DNA from: CATQGW01 sp965262235
GTDB taxonomy: Bacteria; Chloroflexota; Dehalococcoidia; Bin125
DNA length: 64,000 bases
Assembly: GCA_965262235.1 (NCBI GenBank)
Contig: OZ253504.1
Coordinates: 1,798,001-1,862,000, forward strand
Reading direction: 5' to 3'
Shown: piece by piece, positions 33,691 to 43,109 of the stretch
Position numbering within the stretch: position 1 is the first letter of the stretch
Layout of the letters: each line of letters opens with the position of its first letter
The notes under the pieces: model-generated
Database searches by the model: none
What the model was told of the DNA's origin: nothing
What the model saw: the letters and a program-made list of their open reading frames with translations, nothing else
Translations under genes and position numbers: made by a program

Positions 33691-34644
33691 CTACCGCGCA
33701 AGCGCGGCATGTTGGACGACGTGACGGCGGACCGCTTTGACGACCTGCTGGAACCCGCGTTCGCTGCCCGGCAGCATCAGCAAGGCGAAGAAGGCGTGCA
33801 TCTGCCGGGCGTGCCGCTGGAAGTCGACGGGGACGCCGGCCTCTTCGAGCCGCTGGGCGTATTCCTCGCCCTCATCGCGCAGCGGGTCGTGCTCCGCGGT
33901 CAGCACCACGGCCGGCGGCAGGCCGGTGAGGTCGGGTGTGTGCAACGGCGAGGCATCGGGCTCGGTGCGCCGCGTGACATCGGGCAGGTAGTGGTCCCAG
34001 AACCAGATCATCGAGTCCCTGGTCAGCAGCAGCTGGTTCTCGGGGTCCATGTAGGAGGGCCGGTCGACGTTCGCGTCGGTGACGGGGTAGATGAGGATCT
34101 GCATCGCGATCGCGGGGCCGTTGCGGTCACGCGCGCGCACGGCCACAACCGCGGCGAGGTTGCCGCCGGCGCTGTCGCCGGCCACGAACACGGGGGCGCC
34201 CTCCGCGGCGATCTCGCCGAGATGCGCGCTGGTCCACTCCAGCGCGTCGTAGGCGTCCTCAACCGCGGCCGGATAGCGATGCTCGGGCGCGAGCCGGTAG
34301 TCGACGAGCACCACGGTGCACGACGTGCGCTCGGCGAGCTTGCGGCCCAGCGTGTCGGACTCGTCGATCGAGCCGACCACCCAGCCGCCACCGTGGTAGT
34401 AGACGATCACCCCGGCGGGGGGCTCGATCGGCACGAGCACCCGAAGGCGCACGTTCCCGTCGGAGCGGTCGAGCGTGTGCTCCTCGACGCGCGCCATGGG
34501 CGGCGCGGGCCCGCTGAGCGCGGCCAGACCTGCGCGGTAGGCCCGTGCCTCCTCGGGCGTGCGTTCCTGAAACGGTGTGGCGTCGGGGTCGGCGCCGTCC
34601 AACATCTCCGCGACGAAGCGTGTCGTCGCAGGGTCGAGTGCCAT
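33691..34644 (-). CDS. alpha/beta hydrolase, hormone-sensitive lipase family
   Basis: 317 aa from ATG 34644 (GGAGGA five bases before), preferred to longer in-frame starts. HGGG oxyanion motif (YYHGGGWV, about 81-88), nucleophile elbow GDSAGG (about 156), catalytic Asp in TAEHDPLRDE and His in ARQMHAF. Cytoplasmic carboxylesterase. It may hydrolyse esters formed by the neighbouring Baeyer-Villiger enzyme (94-base gap, same strand). Confidence 0.88.
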   Translation of the reverse strand: MALDPATTRFVAEMLDGADPDATPFQERTPEEARAYRAGLAALSGPAPPMARVEEHTLDRSDGNVRLRVLVPIEPPAGVIVYYHGGGWVVGSIDESDTLGRKLAERTSCTVVLVDYRLAPEHRYPAAVEDAYDALEWTSAHLGEIAAEGAPVFVAGDSAGGNLAAVVAVRARDRNGPAIAMQILIYPVTDANVDRPSYMDPENQLLLTRDSMIWFWDHYLPDVTRRTEPDASPLHTPDLTGLPPAVVLTAEHDPLRDEGEEYAQRLEEAGVPVDFQRHARQMHAFFALLMLPGSERGFQQVVKAVRRHVVQHAALAR

Positions 34645-34802
34645 GCGGTCCTCCATTCGTCCCTGGCGGTCACGGCCGATCGCCGGTCCGCGCCGCCGAG
34701 CCGTTGCAGTATCGCAGCACCTCCCGTCAGCGGCATCCGCGGCGTGGGGCCGCATGTGTATCGCCGCAGGACCACCGCTGTCCGTGTGGCTTCGTCCGAG
34801 GA

Positions 34803-37800
34803 CTAATCGCCCTCCGGGAGCAGCACGACACGGACGTAGCGGTCGTTCGGCAGGGAGCGCCGAGCCACGGCCGCGACCTGCTCCAGGGTGAGCGCCTCCA
34901 GCCGGTCATCGAAGCCGGTGATTTCCGCGAGCGATTCGCCTAACTGTGTTGTGGCCACGATTTGGTTGAGCCAGAATCCGTTGTCCCGCACCTGTTCCTC
35001 GCGCGTGGTCCGCAGCTGCTCCTTGACGGTGTCCAGATAGCTCTGTTCGCCGCCTTCCTTGAGCCACTCGATTTCGATGGCCACCTCGCCGACAAGCTCC
35101 TCGACGCGGTCAGGATCGCTGCCGTAGATGATGGCGACCTGGTACTCCTGGTCCGGCAGCTGCCTGGCGCGGGCGCTGACCTGGATGTAGTAACTGCCGC
35201 CCAGCGCTTCGCGGACCCGCTCGCGCAGACGCGTGCTGAGCATCTCGCCCGCCACTTCAAGCGCCAGCACATCGTCGCGGCTCCACTCGGTGTCGCCGGC
35301 GAAGACCCAGACCGTCTGGCTGCGTGGTTCGATGCCGCTGTAGACGACCTCGTCCACGACGCCGTCCGGTGGGTCGACCTTGACATCCCGCCACTGCTCG
35401 GTCCGGCCGGAGGTCGGCAGGCTGGCGAGGTAGGTAGTGGTCAGCGAGCGAAGCTCGTCCCAGTCGAAGGCTCCGACGAACACGATCGTGGCGTCGCCCA
35501 GGTCGGCGAAGCGATCGGCGTAGACGGCTTCGGCTCGGTCGAGGCTGAGTTCTTCCAACACTTCGAGGGATAGCGGTCGCCGGCGGAGGTGTCCCTGACT
35601 GAGCAGCGTGTTCGCCCGGTCGTACAGCACGGCGTCCGGCTGGGTGGGTCGCAGCTCGGCGGAGGTGCGCAGCCGTGACTCATACGTCGAGAAATAGTCC
35701 GGATCGATCCGCGGCTCGGTGGCATACAGGGTGATCAGTTGGAAGAGGCTCTCCAGGTCATCTGGAGAGGCGCTGCCGCTCAATCCTTCGTTTAGCTCAC
35801 TGATGTAAGGCGAGACCGAAACGCGCTTGCCGGCGAGCAACTTGTCCAGCGTGACGCTGTCGTGCGGACCGACGCCACTGCCGTCAACCAGTGCGGCGGC
35901 GTGCTCGGCCGAGACGAAATCTTGATCGGCGACCAGCGAGTGTCCGCCCGGGCTGTAGGCGCTGAACTGCACCTCGTCGTTCTTGAAGTCGGTCTGCTTG
36001 GCGATCACGGTGATGCCGTTCGAGAGCGTCCATCGCACCGCGTCGATCGACTCGATTTGCTCTTCCTCGACGATGCTGCCGGGTGTCGGGATGATGGCCA
36101 ACAACGGGACATCGTCGAACTCATCCGCGTACGGCTCGATAACGAGCGCGTTCGCACCGTCGAGTTGTGTCTGCAGCGCCGCAGCCAGTGCCCCGTCTTC
36201 GCTGGTCTCGATCCCTTCGGGACCAAGCACCAGGAGCACGGTGTTGTGAGACTCCGTCCAGGCAGCCGCCAGCTGATCGATCTCGGCCAAGGTGACTTGT
36301 GGCAGTAGGTGCTGGTACAGCTCCCACTCAGCTTCGATGCCGGCGACTGGTGGTCCGCCGAGGAAGTGATCCCGGAGTTCAGCTGCGAGCTGAGCCGACT
36401 CCAGTTGATCGCGTTGCTTGTATGTGCTTTCGACCGAGCTCAGCAGGTTGTCAATCTCTCGATTCAGCTCGGCCTCGGTAAAGCCATGCTGGCTGGCGCG
36501 TTGCATTTCCTCCAGCAAGGCGGCGAATCCAGCCTCGACGCCGCCCTGCTCGGTAACGATCGTGAAGGTCTGGATGCCGATCGGCTCGACGAACGAACCG
36601 CCTCCGGCCCCGGAGTACAACCAGGGCGGGTCGGCCTCCTGGCCGCGCTCGAACAGTCGCGCGTTGAGCATCATGAACGCGAGCTGTTCGACCGCGCCGC
36701 GGCGGAAGGCCGCGAGGTCCTGGCCGGTGTCGGGAGCCAGCTTGCGGACCAGCGTCACCTGCGTGACGGGCGCTTCGGGATCGGTGAACACGTCGACGAT
36801 GGGACTGGCGTTGTCGGGGACGTCGAAGCTCGGTTTGTCGGTGGGATCGGCGACGGCGGCGCGCTCCTGATATGCCTCGCCTTCGGGCGGTGGTGCGAAG
36901 TGCTGTGTGATCTTCGCTTCGATTTCTGCAATGTCGAATTCGCCGACGGCGACGATCGCCATCAGGTCGGGCCGATACCAGCGCTCGTAGTACGCCCGCA
37001 GTTGCTCGACGGGCGCGGTTTCCAGGATCTCGGTCAGGCCGATCGGGCTCCGCTCTGCGTAGCGGGAGTCGCCGAAGAGCAGTGGGTAGAGATTGGTCTG
37101 GAAGCGCGATCCAAATCCCTGGTAGAGACGCCACTCCTCCAGCACCACTCCGCGTTCCAGCTCGACTTCCTCCGCTTCAAAGCTGATGGCGAAGGCCCAG
37201 TCGCTGAGAATCTGGAACGCGGTCTCGAGGATTTCCGGATCGTCGGTCGGGAACTCCAGCCAGTACACGGTGTAGTCGTAGCTGGTGCCGGCGTTCAGGT
37301 CGGCGCCGAAGCTGCTGCCGATCGACTCGATGTAGTCGACGATCTCCTGTTTGGCGAAGCGCTCGGTCCCGTTGAAGGCCATGTGCTCGACGAGGTGGGC
37401 CAGACCGCGCTGCGCCTCCTCTTCGAGGACGGAACCCGCCCTCACCACGAGCGACAATTGCGCCCGGTCGCGCGGTTCCACGTTGCGCTTGATGTAGTAG
37501 GTGAGGCCATTGCTGAGCGTGCCACGGACCACTGAGGGATCGAAGGGCAACGGAGCGTCGGATATCCATGGCGCCGGTTCGGCTGCTTGATCCGCCTGAT
37601 CCTCTGCCGTGTCCTCTGGTTCCGGCTCTTCGGTAACCGCCTCTTGCTCAGGCTCGGATGCATCGGCCTCGGCCGGAGGTTGTTGTACGGCGTCGGACTC
37701 CTCCTGGGCCTCTGCGGTCGGGTCCGATTCGTCAGTGGAGGTCTCTTGTGCAGTGGGGCGGGCGGTTGTCGGTTCCTGTTCCGGAGCCGCTGGGATTTCG

Positions 37801-37886
37801 TCAGAGCAACCAGCCAGCGCCAGCGCCACCAGTGTGACGATGACGACGGCTACGACCAGCCTGAGTTTTGAAGTCATCTCACTCAT
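34803..37886 (-). CDS. M16-family zinc metalloprotease, lipoprotein form
   Basis: About 1027 aa from ATG 37886 (other possible starts at 37877 and GTG 37901). The lipobox LALAGC lipidates Cys 27; a long acidic, Glu/Gln-rich spacer (about 28-110) follows. The first M16 domain has the inverted zinc motif HLVEH (about 161-165) and is followed by two further M16-like domains (for example NGITVIAKQTDFKNDEVQF) that lack it, as in PqqL/pitrilysin-type proteins. It probably degrades peptides outside the cell membrane. Confidence 0.88.
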   Translation of the reverse strand: MSEMTSKLRLVVAVVIVTLVALALAGCSDEIPAAPEQEPTTARPTAQETSTDESDPTAEAQEESDAVQQPPAEADASEPEQEAVTEEPEPEDTAEDQADQAAEPAPWISDAPLPFDPSVVRGTLSNGLTYYIKRNVEPRDRAQLSLVVRAGSVLEEEAQRGLAHLVEHMAFNGTERFAKQEIVDYIESIGSSFGADLNAGTSYDYTVYWLEFPTDDPEILETAFQILSDWAFAISFEAEEVELERGVVLEEWRLYQGFGSRFQTNLYPLLFGDSRYAERSPIGLTEILETAPVEQLRAYYERWYRPDLMAIVAVGEFDIAEIEAKITQHFAPPPEGEAYQERAAVADPTDKPSFDVPDNASPIVDVFTDPEAPVTQVTLVRKLAPDTGQDLAAFRRGAVEQLAFMMLNARLFERGQEADPPWLYSGAGGGSFVEPIGIQTFTIVTEQGGVEAGFAALLEEMQRASQHGFTEAELNREIDNLLSSVESTYKQRDQLESAQLAAELRDHFLGGPPVAGIEAEWELYQHLLPQVTLAEIDQLAAAWTESHNTVLLVLGPEGIETSEDGALAAALQTQLDGANALVIEPYADEFDDVPLLAIIPTPGSIVEEEQIESIDAVRWTLSNGITVIAKQTDFKNDEVQFSAYSPGGHSLVADQDFVSAEHAAALVDGSGVGPHDSVTLDKLLAGKRVSVSPYISELNEGLSGSASPDDLESLFQLITLYATEPRIDPDYFSTYESRLRTSAELRPTQPDAVLYDRANTLLSQGHLRRRPLSLEVLEELSLDRAEAVYADRFADLGDATIVFVGAFDWDELRSLTTTYLASLPTSGRTEQWRDVKVDPPDGVVDEVVYSGIEPRSQTVWVFAGDTEWSRDDVLALEVAGEMLSTRLRERVREALGGSYYIQVSARARQLPDQEYQVAIIYGSDPDRVEELVGEVAIEIEWLKEGGEQSYLDTVKEQLRTTREEQVRDNGFWLNQIVATTQLGESLAEITGFDDRLEALTLEQVAAVARRSLPNDRYVRVVLLPEGD

Positions 37887-38078
37887 CTCGTGATGTCGCA
37901 CGGAGCGCCTGAGTACGGCGGCCCCGCGGGTGGACGAACGCGATGGTCATTCTTCCTAAGCGAGCGACTACGCGCATCTGTGGGTATCGGGAGATGCTGA
38001 AGATGGGCGTGCGGAGTGCAGGAGGGCACACTTCCGGCGGGGGAGGATTCGGAGCGGGCCTCTGACTCCGAAGCGTTG

Positions 38079-38095
38079 TCGGGCCTGAAGCCCGA
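38079..38095. terminator. small stem-loop after the SDR gene
   Basis: TCGGGC-CTGAA-GCCCGA forms a 6-bp stem seven bases beyond the stop of the minus-strand SDR gene. There is no T-run, so termination is uncertain. Confidence 0.3.
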
Positions 38096-38101
38096 GCCGG
38101 G

Positions 38102-38905
38102 TCAGTTGTTGAACTCGTTGAACATCGAGGTTCGCCCGCCGTCGACGACGAGGTCGTGCGAGTTGACGAAGCGACCTGCGTCGCTGGCGAGATAGAGCGC
38201 CGCTTCCGCGATGTCCTCGGCGAAGCCCGCGCGGGGCATCGGGGTTGCCTTGGCGAGGTTGCGCGTGAGCTTCGCCATTTTGGTGGCGTTTTCCTCGTCG
38301 GAGAGCGTGTTGGCGCGGGCCGAGCCGCCGTAGAAGATCGGTGTGGCGATGGCGCCCGGCGAGATCACGTTGACGCGAATGCCGTACGGTCCCAGCTCGA
38401 CGCCAGCGAGCTTCGAGTAGTGAGTGAGCGCAGCCTTGAGGGCGGAGTAGAGCGGGTCGCCCTGGCGATAGCGCAGCGCCGCGATGCTCGAGTTGTTGAT
38501 GATCGCGCCGCCTCCGGCGGCCTTCATCGGCTCGATCGCGTAGCGGATGCCCAGCATCACGCTGCTCAGCAGGAGGTGGACGCCGTAGTCGATGGCTTCG
38601 CCGGAGATGCTCTCGAAGGCGCCGCGGGTCGGTCCTCCCGCGTTGTTGAACAGGACATTGAGCGCCCCGAATCGGTCGATCGCGAGATCGATGGATGCCT
38701 TGATGTCGGCCTCTCGTGTGACATCGGCCTCGTGATAGAGGGCGTTTGGTCCGAGCCGCTCAGCCAGCGCCGCGCCCTTCTCGCGAGAGCGGCCGGTCAG
38801 GACGACCCTGGCGCCCTCGGCGACAAAGAGCTCGGCCGTCGCGGCGCCGATCCCGCTCGTGCCGCCGGTGATGACGGCGACCTTGTCTCGCAATCGTTGA
38901 CTCAT
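38102..38905 (-). CDS. short-chain dehydrogenase/reductase
   Basis: 267 aa from ATG 38905 (MSQRLRDKVAVITGG); longer upstream starts would run into the region before the divergent gene. Cofactor motif TGGTSGIG (13-20), NNAG, catalytic Ser in INNSSIA and YSALK (Tyr/Lys). NAD(P)-dependent oxidoreductase of an alcohol or ketone. It is transcribed divergently from the solute-binding protein gene at 39087. Confidence 0.87.
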   Translation of the reverse strand: MSQRLRDKVAVITGGTSGIGAATAELFVAEGARVVLTGRSREKGAALAERLGPNALYHEADVTREADIKASIDLAIDRFGALNVLFNNAGGPTRGAFESISGEAIDYGVHLLLSSVMLGIRYAIEPMKAAGGGAIINNSSIAALRYRQGDPLYSALKAALTHYSKLAGVELGPYGIRVNVISPGAIATPIFYGGSARANTLSDEENATKMAKLTRNLAKATPMPRAGFAEDIAEAALYLASDAGRFVNSHDLVVDGGRTSMFNEFNN

Positions 38906-39037
38906 GACCCGCAGCATAGCGGTGGGTCGGGTCAGTCTCGAACGTGCGGGCGGATTGCGCATTGCGGCCGTGTCTTGCGCTTGCGTGGCGCCCCCTGGGC
39001 AACCTTGCAATCCCAGTTTGGGCTGGGCATACTCTTG

Positions 39038-39068
39038 TCGCCCCCTTGCACCTAGAACGCAAGGGCGA
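39038..39068 (+). promoter_or_regulatory. inverted repeat in the leader of the solute-binding protein gene
   Basis: TCGCCCCCTTGC and GCAAGGGCGA form a 10-bp stem (one bulged C) around ACCTAGAAC, directly before the ribosome site GGAGGGG. It could be an operator or a leader stem-loop. Confidence 0.35.
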
Positions 39069-39086
39069 TAGCCGGAGGGGTTTCCC

Positions 39087-41033
39087 ATGAGCGAACGAAA
39101 TTATTGGCAGCGGATGAAGCGCCGACAGCTCAGCCGACGGGCGTTGTTGCGGGCGTCGGCTCGGGCCGGTGTCGGCGCGAGCGGCCTGGCGCTGGTTGGC
39201 TGCGGCGACGACGATGACGACGCTCAGCAGACCGTCGCTCAGGCGCGGCAGCAGGCTCAGCAAGAGCAGCAAGCCATGCAACAGCAGGCCGAGCAGCCAC
39301 AGCAGCAACAGGCCATGCAGCAACAGCAGGCAGATCAGCAGGCCCAGGCCGCTGCGCGACAGGAGCAGGCGGCCCAGGAGGCGCAGGCCGGAGCCGGGGA
39401 GTCCGAGGAAGAATGGTCCATGCCGCTTCCTCTCGACCAGGTCGATCTGGATGCCGACGTGACGATCGCCGTCCCCGCCGACGCTGGAGGGCTGGATCAC
39501 CACCGGGCGGGCAGCGCGCAGAACTACATCAGCCACGGCGCCGTCTACAGCGGTCCGCTGGATCGCGATCCACGCGACAACTCCATGGCTGCCGGGCTGG
39601 CGACGCCGGAATGGATCGATGCTGTCACGTTGCGACTCGACATCATCCCGGCCAAGTTCCACGATGGCTCGACCCTGGTCGCCGGGGACATGGTCTTCAG
39701 CTACGACCGGATGGGCGGCATCGCCAGCTATCACCAGGGCGGCGAAACGTCCGATCACCCCGGCGGCTGGTCTGCCGCGTACCCGGACCGGGGCGCCCTG
39801 ATCTGGGTCCGCAATGAAGCGCCGGACGATCGCACCTGGTCGATCGAGCTGCCGGCGCCTGATGCGGGCTTCCTGACCGTCAACATGGACGGCGCCGGCG
39901 AGGTGACGATCCACTCGCAGGCGGATACGGAAGGTCGCGGTGACCTCGAGCTGGACCAGCTGCCGATGGGCACGGGTCCCTACCGCTTCGTCAGCCACAC
40001 GGACGACGAGAGCTTCGTGTTTGAGCGCTTCGACGACCACTACAACCCGATCGATCACCCGCTGCGGGTCACGCATGTGCCCCACCACAGAAGGCTGATC
40101 GGCGTGGTGCGGCCTGAACTACAGTCGCGCCTCGCAGGCCTCGAAGCGGGCGAGATTGACGTGATCTCCGAGGGCGTCGGGGTCAACGCCGCCAAGCCCT
40201 ACATTGACGATCCGAACTACACGGTCCAGTTCCAGCCGGGCGCCGGCTGGTCGGTGCACAACATTTACCCCAACCTGTGGCACCAAACAACACCCGACGG
40301 ATCGCCCAACCCATTCCTCGATATCCGCGTGCGCCAGGCCGCCAACCATGCGATCAACCGTCGGGCGATTATCGACAACCTGTTCCTTGGCGTGGGCGAT
40401 ATGTCGATGCTCGTCTACAGCGGAGTGCCCGGCTATCCCAGCCCGGAGCAAAAGGCGGAGGTGGTCTTCGACTACGACGTCGAGAAGGCGAAGCAGCTCC
40501 TGGCCGAGGCCGGCTATGAGGACGGCATCGATGTCCCGCTCTACTACACGCCAGACTGGGGTGGCGATGTGGTTGAGGACCTGGTGCTGGTCGTGACTCA
40601 GGATCTCAATGCGATTGGAATTCGCGTCACGCCCACGCCGCTGTTGGGCTCTGAATACTTCACGCCCGAGTACACCATGGGCAAGGGGTCGGCCCCCTGG
40701 GGCCTGTACTGGTTCTACGCGAACGCCGTCCCCGACATCGGATCGATGTGGGCGTGCTGCGGCGACGCCGATGGCTTCTTCACCGTCGCACCGCCCCAGG
40801 ATCCGCGCCTGCAGGAGCTCTACGTGGAGCAGCGGGTCGAGCAGGATTATGAGCGTCGACTTGAGATCATCTCGGAGCTGTTGCTCGAACACACCCGCCA
40901 GGCGACCTTCATCTTCATCGTCGAGCCGCCAGACACCGTGGTAACCCGAGCCGACATCAACTACCCGAAGGGCGGCCGCGTGGGGAATCTGAACTTCCTG
41001 ATGACCTTCGCGATTCAGCCGATCAAGACCTGA
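39087..41033 (+). CDS. peptide/oligopeptide-type ABC solute-binding protein with Tat-like signal
   Basis: 648 aa, ATG 39087 after GGAGGGG. A twin-Arg region (LSRRALLRASA) precedes GLALVGCG, suggesting Tat export and lipidation at the Cys. CGDDDDD and a Gln-rich spacer (about 48-105) follow, then an SBP_bac_5 (DppA/OppA) fold: FHDGSTLVAGDMVFSYDRM, LPMGTGPYRFV, IRVRQAANHAINRRAI. It binds a peptide-like or other solute and hands it to the permeases at 41194 and 42132. An N-terminal fragment of a sister gene lies at 57760. Confidence 0.88.
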   Translation: MSERNYWQRMKRRQLSRRALLRASARAGVGASGLALVGCGDDDDDAQQTVAQARQQAQQEQQAMQQQAEQPQQQQAMQQQQADQQAQAAARQEQAAQEAQAGAGESEEEWSMPLPLDQVDLDADVTIAVPADAGGLDHHRAGSAQNYISHGAVYSGPLDRDPRDNSMAAGLATPEWIDAVTLRLDIIPAKFHDGSTLVAGDMVFSYDRMGGIASYHQGGETSDHPGGWSAAYPDRGALIWVRNEAPDDRTWSIELPAPDAGFLTVNMDGAGEVTIHSQADTEGRGDLELDQLPMGTGPYRFVSHTDDESFVFERFDDHYNPIDHPLRVTHVPHHRRLIGVVRPELQSRLAGLEAGEIDVISEGVGVNAAKPYIDDPNYTVQFQPGAGWSVHNIYPNLWHQTTPDGSPNPFLDIRVRQAANHAINRRAIIDNLFLGVGDMSMLVYSGVPGYPSPEQKAEVVFDYDVEKAKQLLAEAGYEDGIDVPLYYTPDWGGDVVEDLVLVVTQDLNAIGIRVTPTPLLGSEYFTPEYTMGKGSAPWGLYWFYANAVPDIGSMWACCGDADGFFTVAPPQDPRLQELYVEQRVEQDYERRLEIISELLLEHTRQATFIFIVEPPDTVVTRADINYPKGGRVGNLNFLMTFAIQPIKT

Positions 41034-41103
41034 CGGGGGTGACCGGCGATGCTTTAGCCGCGCATGTCACGGAGCCTGCCCCGGCTTGAATGGGCAGACC
41101 CGG

Positions 41104-41137
41104 CCGGGACCCGCGCGATTTCACGCGCGGGCCCCGG
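41104..41137 (+). terminator. strong hairpin between binding-protein and permease genes
   Basis: CCGGGACCCGCGCG, loop ATTTCA, CGCGCGGGCCCCGG; 13 of 14 positions pair. Only a short T-run follows. Such intercistronic stems often stabilise the binding-protein mRNA or attenuate the permease genes. Confidence 0.6.
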
Positions 41138-41193
41138 CGACCTTTCCGCAGAACAACAGCACGATCAGGGACGGTGAGGCGACGCGCTGAGCG

Positions 41194-42132
41194 ATGCAGT
41201 TCTGGAACTACCTGATCATCCGCTTGGTCCAGGCGCTCTTCGTCACGCTGCTGGTCGTGACGATCGTCTTTTTCGTCTCGCGCAGCGTCGGCAATCCTGA
41301 GGCGACGATGCTGCCGCCGTTGGCGACCAGCCCAGAGGCCAAGGAGCGGTTTCGCGAGCTGCTCGGTCTGAACGACTCGCTCCCGGTCCAGTACGGCAAC
41401 TTCCTGCTCGATCTGGTCCAGGGCGACTTCGGCACCTCCTGGCGCGGCGGCGGCACGTCGACGTTGGATTCAATCGCCGACCGAGCAGTCAACACCGTGA
41501 AGCTTGGCGCAGCCGGTGTGATCTTCGCGATCGCGCTGGCGGTGCCGTTGGGGATCATCGCCGCGCTAAAGCGGGGGACGTCGGTCGACTGGCTGGCGCG
41601 CTTCGTGGCGGTGATCGGTCAGGCGACGCCGAGTTTCTGGCTGGGCCTGATGATGATCTTCTTCTTCGCTGTGCAGCTTGGCTGGTTCCCGACCGGCGGC
41701 GCGAAGGAAGGCTTCCGCTCGCTGATCTTGCCGGCGATCGCACTCGGATTGTTTGAGATGGTCGCGATCATGCGGCTGACCCGGTCGGGGATGATCGACG
41801 TGATGGACACGGACTTCGTTCGCACCGCGCGGGCCAAGGGGCTGAGCGAACGGGTCGTGATCTGGCGTCACGGCATGCGGCACGCGCTGCTGCCGGTCCT
41901 GACGATGCTGGGCCTCTCGCTCGGCCGCCTGATCGGGGGGACGGTGATCATCGAGATGGTCTTCGCCTGGCCGGGAATTGGGCGCTTGATCATTGACTCG
42001 ATTCTGAAGAATGACTTCCCCATGGTGCAGGCCTCGATCATCGTCCTGGCCGGGTCGATCGCGCTGGTCAACCTGGCCGTCGACGTGTCGTATCGCTTCA
42101 TCGATCCGCGGATCCGAGCAGGAGCGGTCTGA
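41194..42132 (+). CDS. DppB/OppB-type ABC permease
   Basis: 312 aa, ATG 41194. Six membrane segments with the DppB-type N-terminus (FWNYLIIRLVQALFVTLLVV) and the periplasmic GLNDSLPVQYGNFL region. The EAA-type coupling loop is FVRTARAKGLSERVVIWRHGMRHALLPVL. With the next gene it forms the channel for the solute bound by the 39087 product. It overlaps the next gene by one base. Confidence 0.9.
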   Translation: MQFWNYLIIRLVQALFVTLLVVTIVFFVSRSVGNPEATMLPPLATSPEAKERFRELLGLNDSLPVQYGNFLLDLVQGDFGTSWRGGGTSTLDSIADRAVNTVKLGAAGVIFAIALAVPLGIIAALKRGTSVDWLARFVAVIGQATPSFWLGLMMIFFFAVQLGWFPTGGAKEGFRSLILPAIALGLFEMVAIMRLTRSGMIDVMDTDFVRTARAKGLSERVVIWRHGMRHALLPVLTMLGLSLGRLIGGTVIIEMVFAWPGIGRLIIDSILKNDFPMVQASIIVLAGSIALVNLAVDVSYRFIDPRIRAGAV

Positions 42133-43025
42133 TGGCGGAGAGCACCGCAGCGACGGTCCGGCTCCAGCCTGGCCGCCGGCGGCGGCGAATCCGTTGGCGG
42201 CGATGGGTGGGCCTGTCTGTGCCCGCGTTGATCGGGCTGGTGGTGGTCGTGGCGGGCGTGTTTGCGGACGTGCTGCAGACCCACGAGCCGGAGTTCATCG
42301 ACCTGGCGGTGCGCTTGCAGCCGCCCGTATTCGCCGGGGGGACCTGGGATCACCCGCTGGGCACCGACGACGTCGGGCGGGACATCTACAGCCGGCTGTT
42401 GCACGGGGCGCGCGTCTCCCTGATCGTCGTCGGGATCGTGGTGCCGGGCGCGGCGCTGTTCGGGACGCTGATCGGGTTGGTCTCGGGCTGGGCCGGCGGG
42501 ATCACCGGGCAGATCCTGATGCGAGTGGTGGACATGCAGTTGGCGCTGCCGGCGATCCTCTTCGCGGTGCTGATGGCAAGCCTGGTCGGTCCGAGCCTGA
42601 CCAATGTGATCGTGATCCTGCTGATCTGGACCTGGCCCTCGTACGCGCGGCTGGTGCGGGCCGACGTGCTGTCGCTGAGGGAGCGGGACTTCGTGACGGC
42701 GTCACGGTCGGTGGGCGCTGGCGGCTGGTGGATCATGCGCAAGCACCTGCTCCCGAACGTGATGAACACCATCGTGATCGTCATGACGCTGGAGGTCGCC
42801 CTTGTGATCCTGGCGGAGGCCGCGCTGAGTTTCCTGAGCGTCGGCGTGCCGCCCGGCACGTCGTCGTGGGGAAGGATGATCTCGGAGGGCCGCGACACGA
42901 TGAACGTCGCCTGGTGGCCGATTTGGTTGCCGGGGCTGACGCTGCTGACGATCGCGCTGACGGGCAATCTGATGGGCGACTGGGTGCGCGACGCCCTCGA
43001 CCCACGCCTGCGGAATCTCCGCTAG
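42132..43025 (+). CDS. DppC/OppC-type ABC permease
   Basis: 297 aa, ATG 42132 (TGATG overlap). DppC hallmarks: HPLGTDDVGRDIYSRLLHGAR, then the coupling loop FVTASRSVGAGGWWIMRKHLLPN and LGVPP-like FLSVGVPPGTSSWGRM. An unusual Arg-rich stretch (RRRRIRWRRW) precedes the first membrane segment. No DppD/DppF ATPase genes follow, so the ATPases must be encoded elsewhere or shared. Confidence 0.9.
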   Translation: MAESTAATVRLQPGRRRRRIRWRRWVGLSVPALIGLVVVVAGVFADVLQTHEPEFIDLAVRLQPPVFAGGTWDHPLGTDDVGRDIYSRLLHGARVSLIVVGIVVPGAALFGTLIGLVSGWAGGITGQILMRVVDMQLALPAILFAVLMASLVGPSLTNVIVILLIWTWPSYARLVRADVLSLRERDFVTASRSVGAGGWWIMRKHLLPNVMNTIVIVMTLEVALVILAEAALSFLSVGVPPGTSSWGRMISEGRDTMNVAWWPIWLPGLTLLTIALTGNLMGDWVRDALDPRLRNLR

Positions 43026-43051
43026 CAGGGCGCCACAAGGTCATCGTGCCC

Positions 43052-43109
43052 GGTCTCTCTCCCCCTGCGCAGCGGGGGGAGATGGGATCCGACCTGTTCA
43101 GAGGATTCC
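43052..43109. repeat. palindromic element family 1 copy
   Basis: Hairpin CCCCCTGC-GCA-GCGGGGGG and right terminus GTTCAGAGGATTC (43096-43108), followed by CTAG at 43109 that contains the stop of the dehydrogenase gene. The arrangement is the same as at 10166-10182. Confidence 0.75.
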
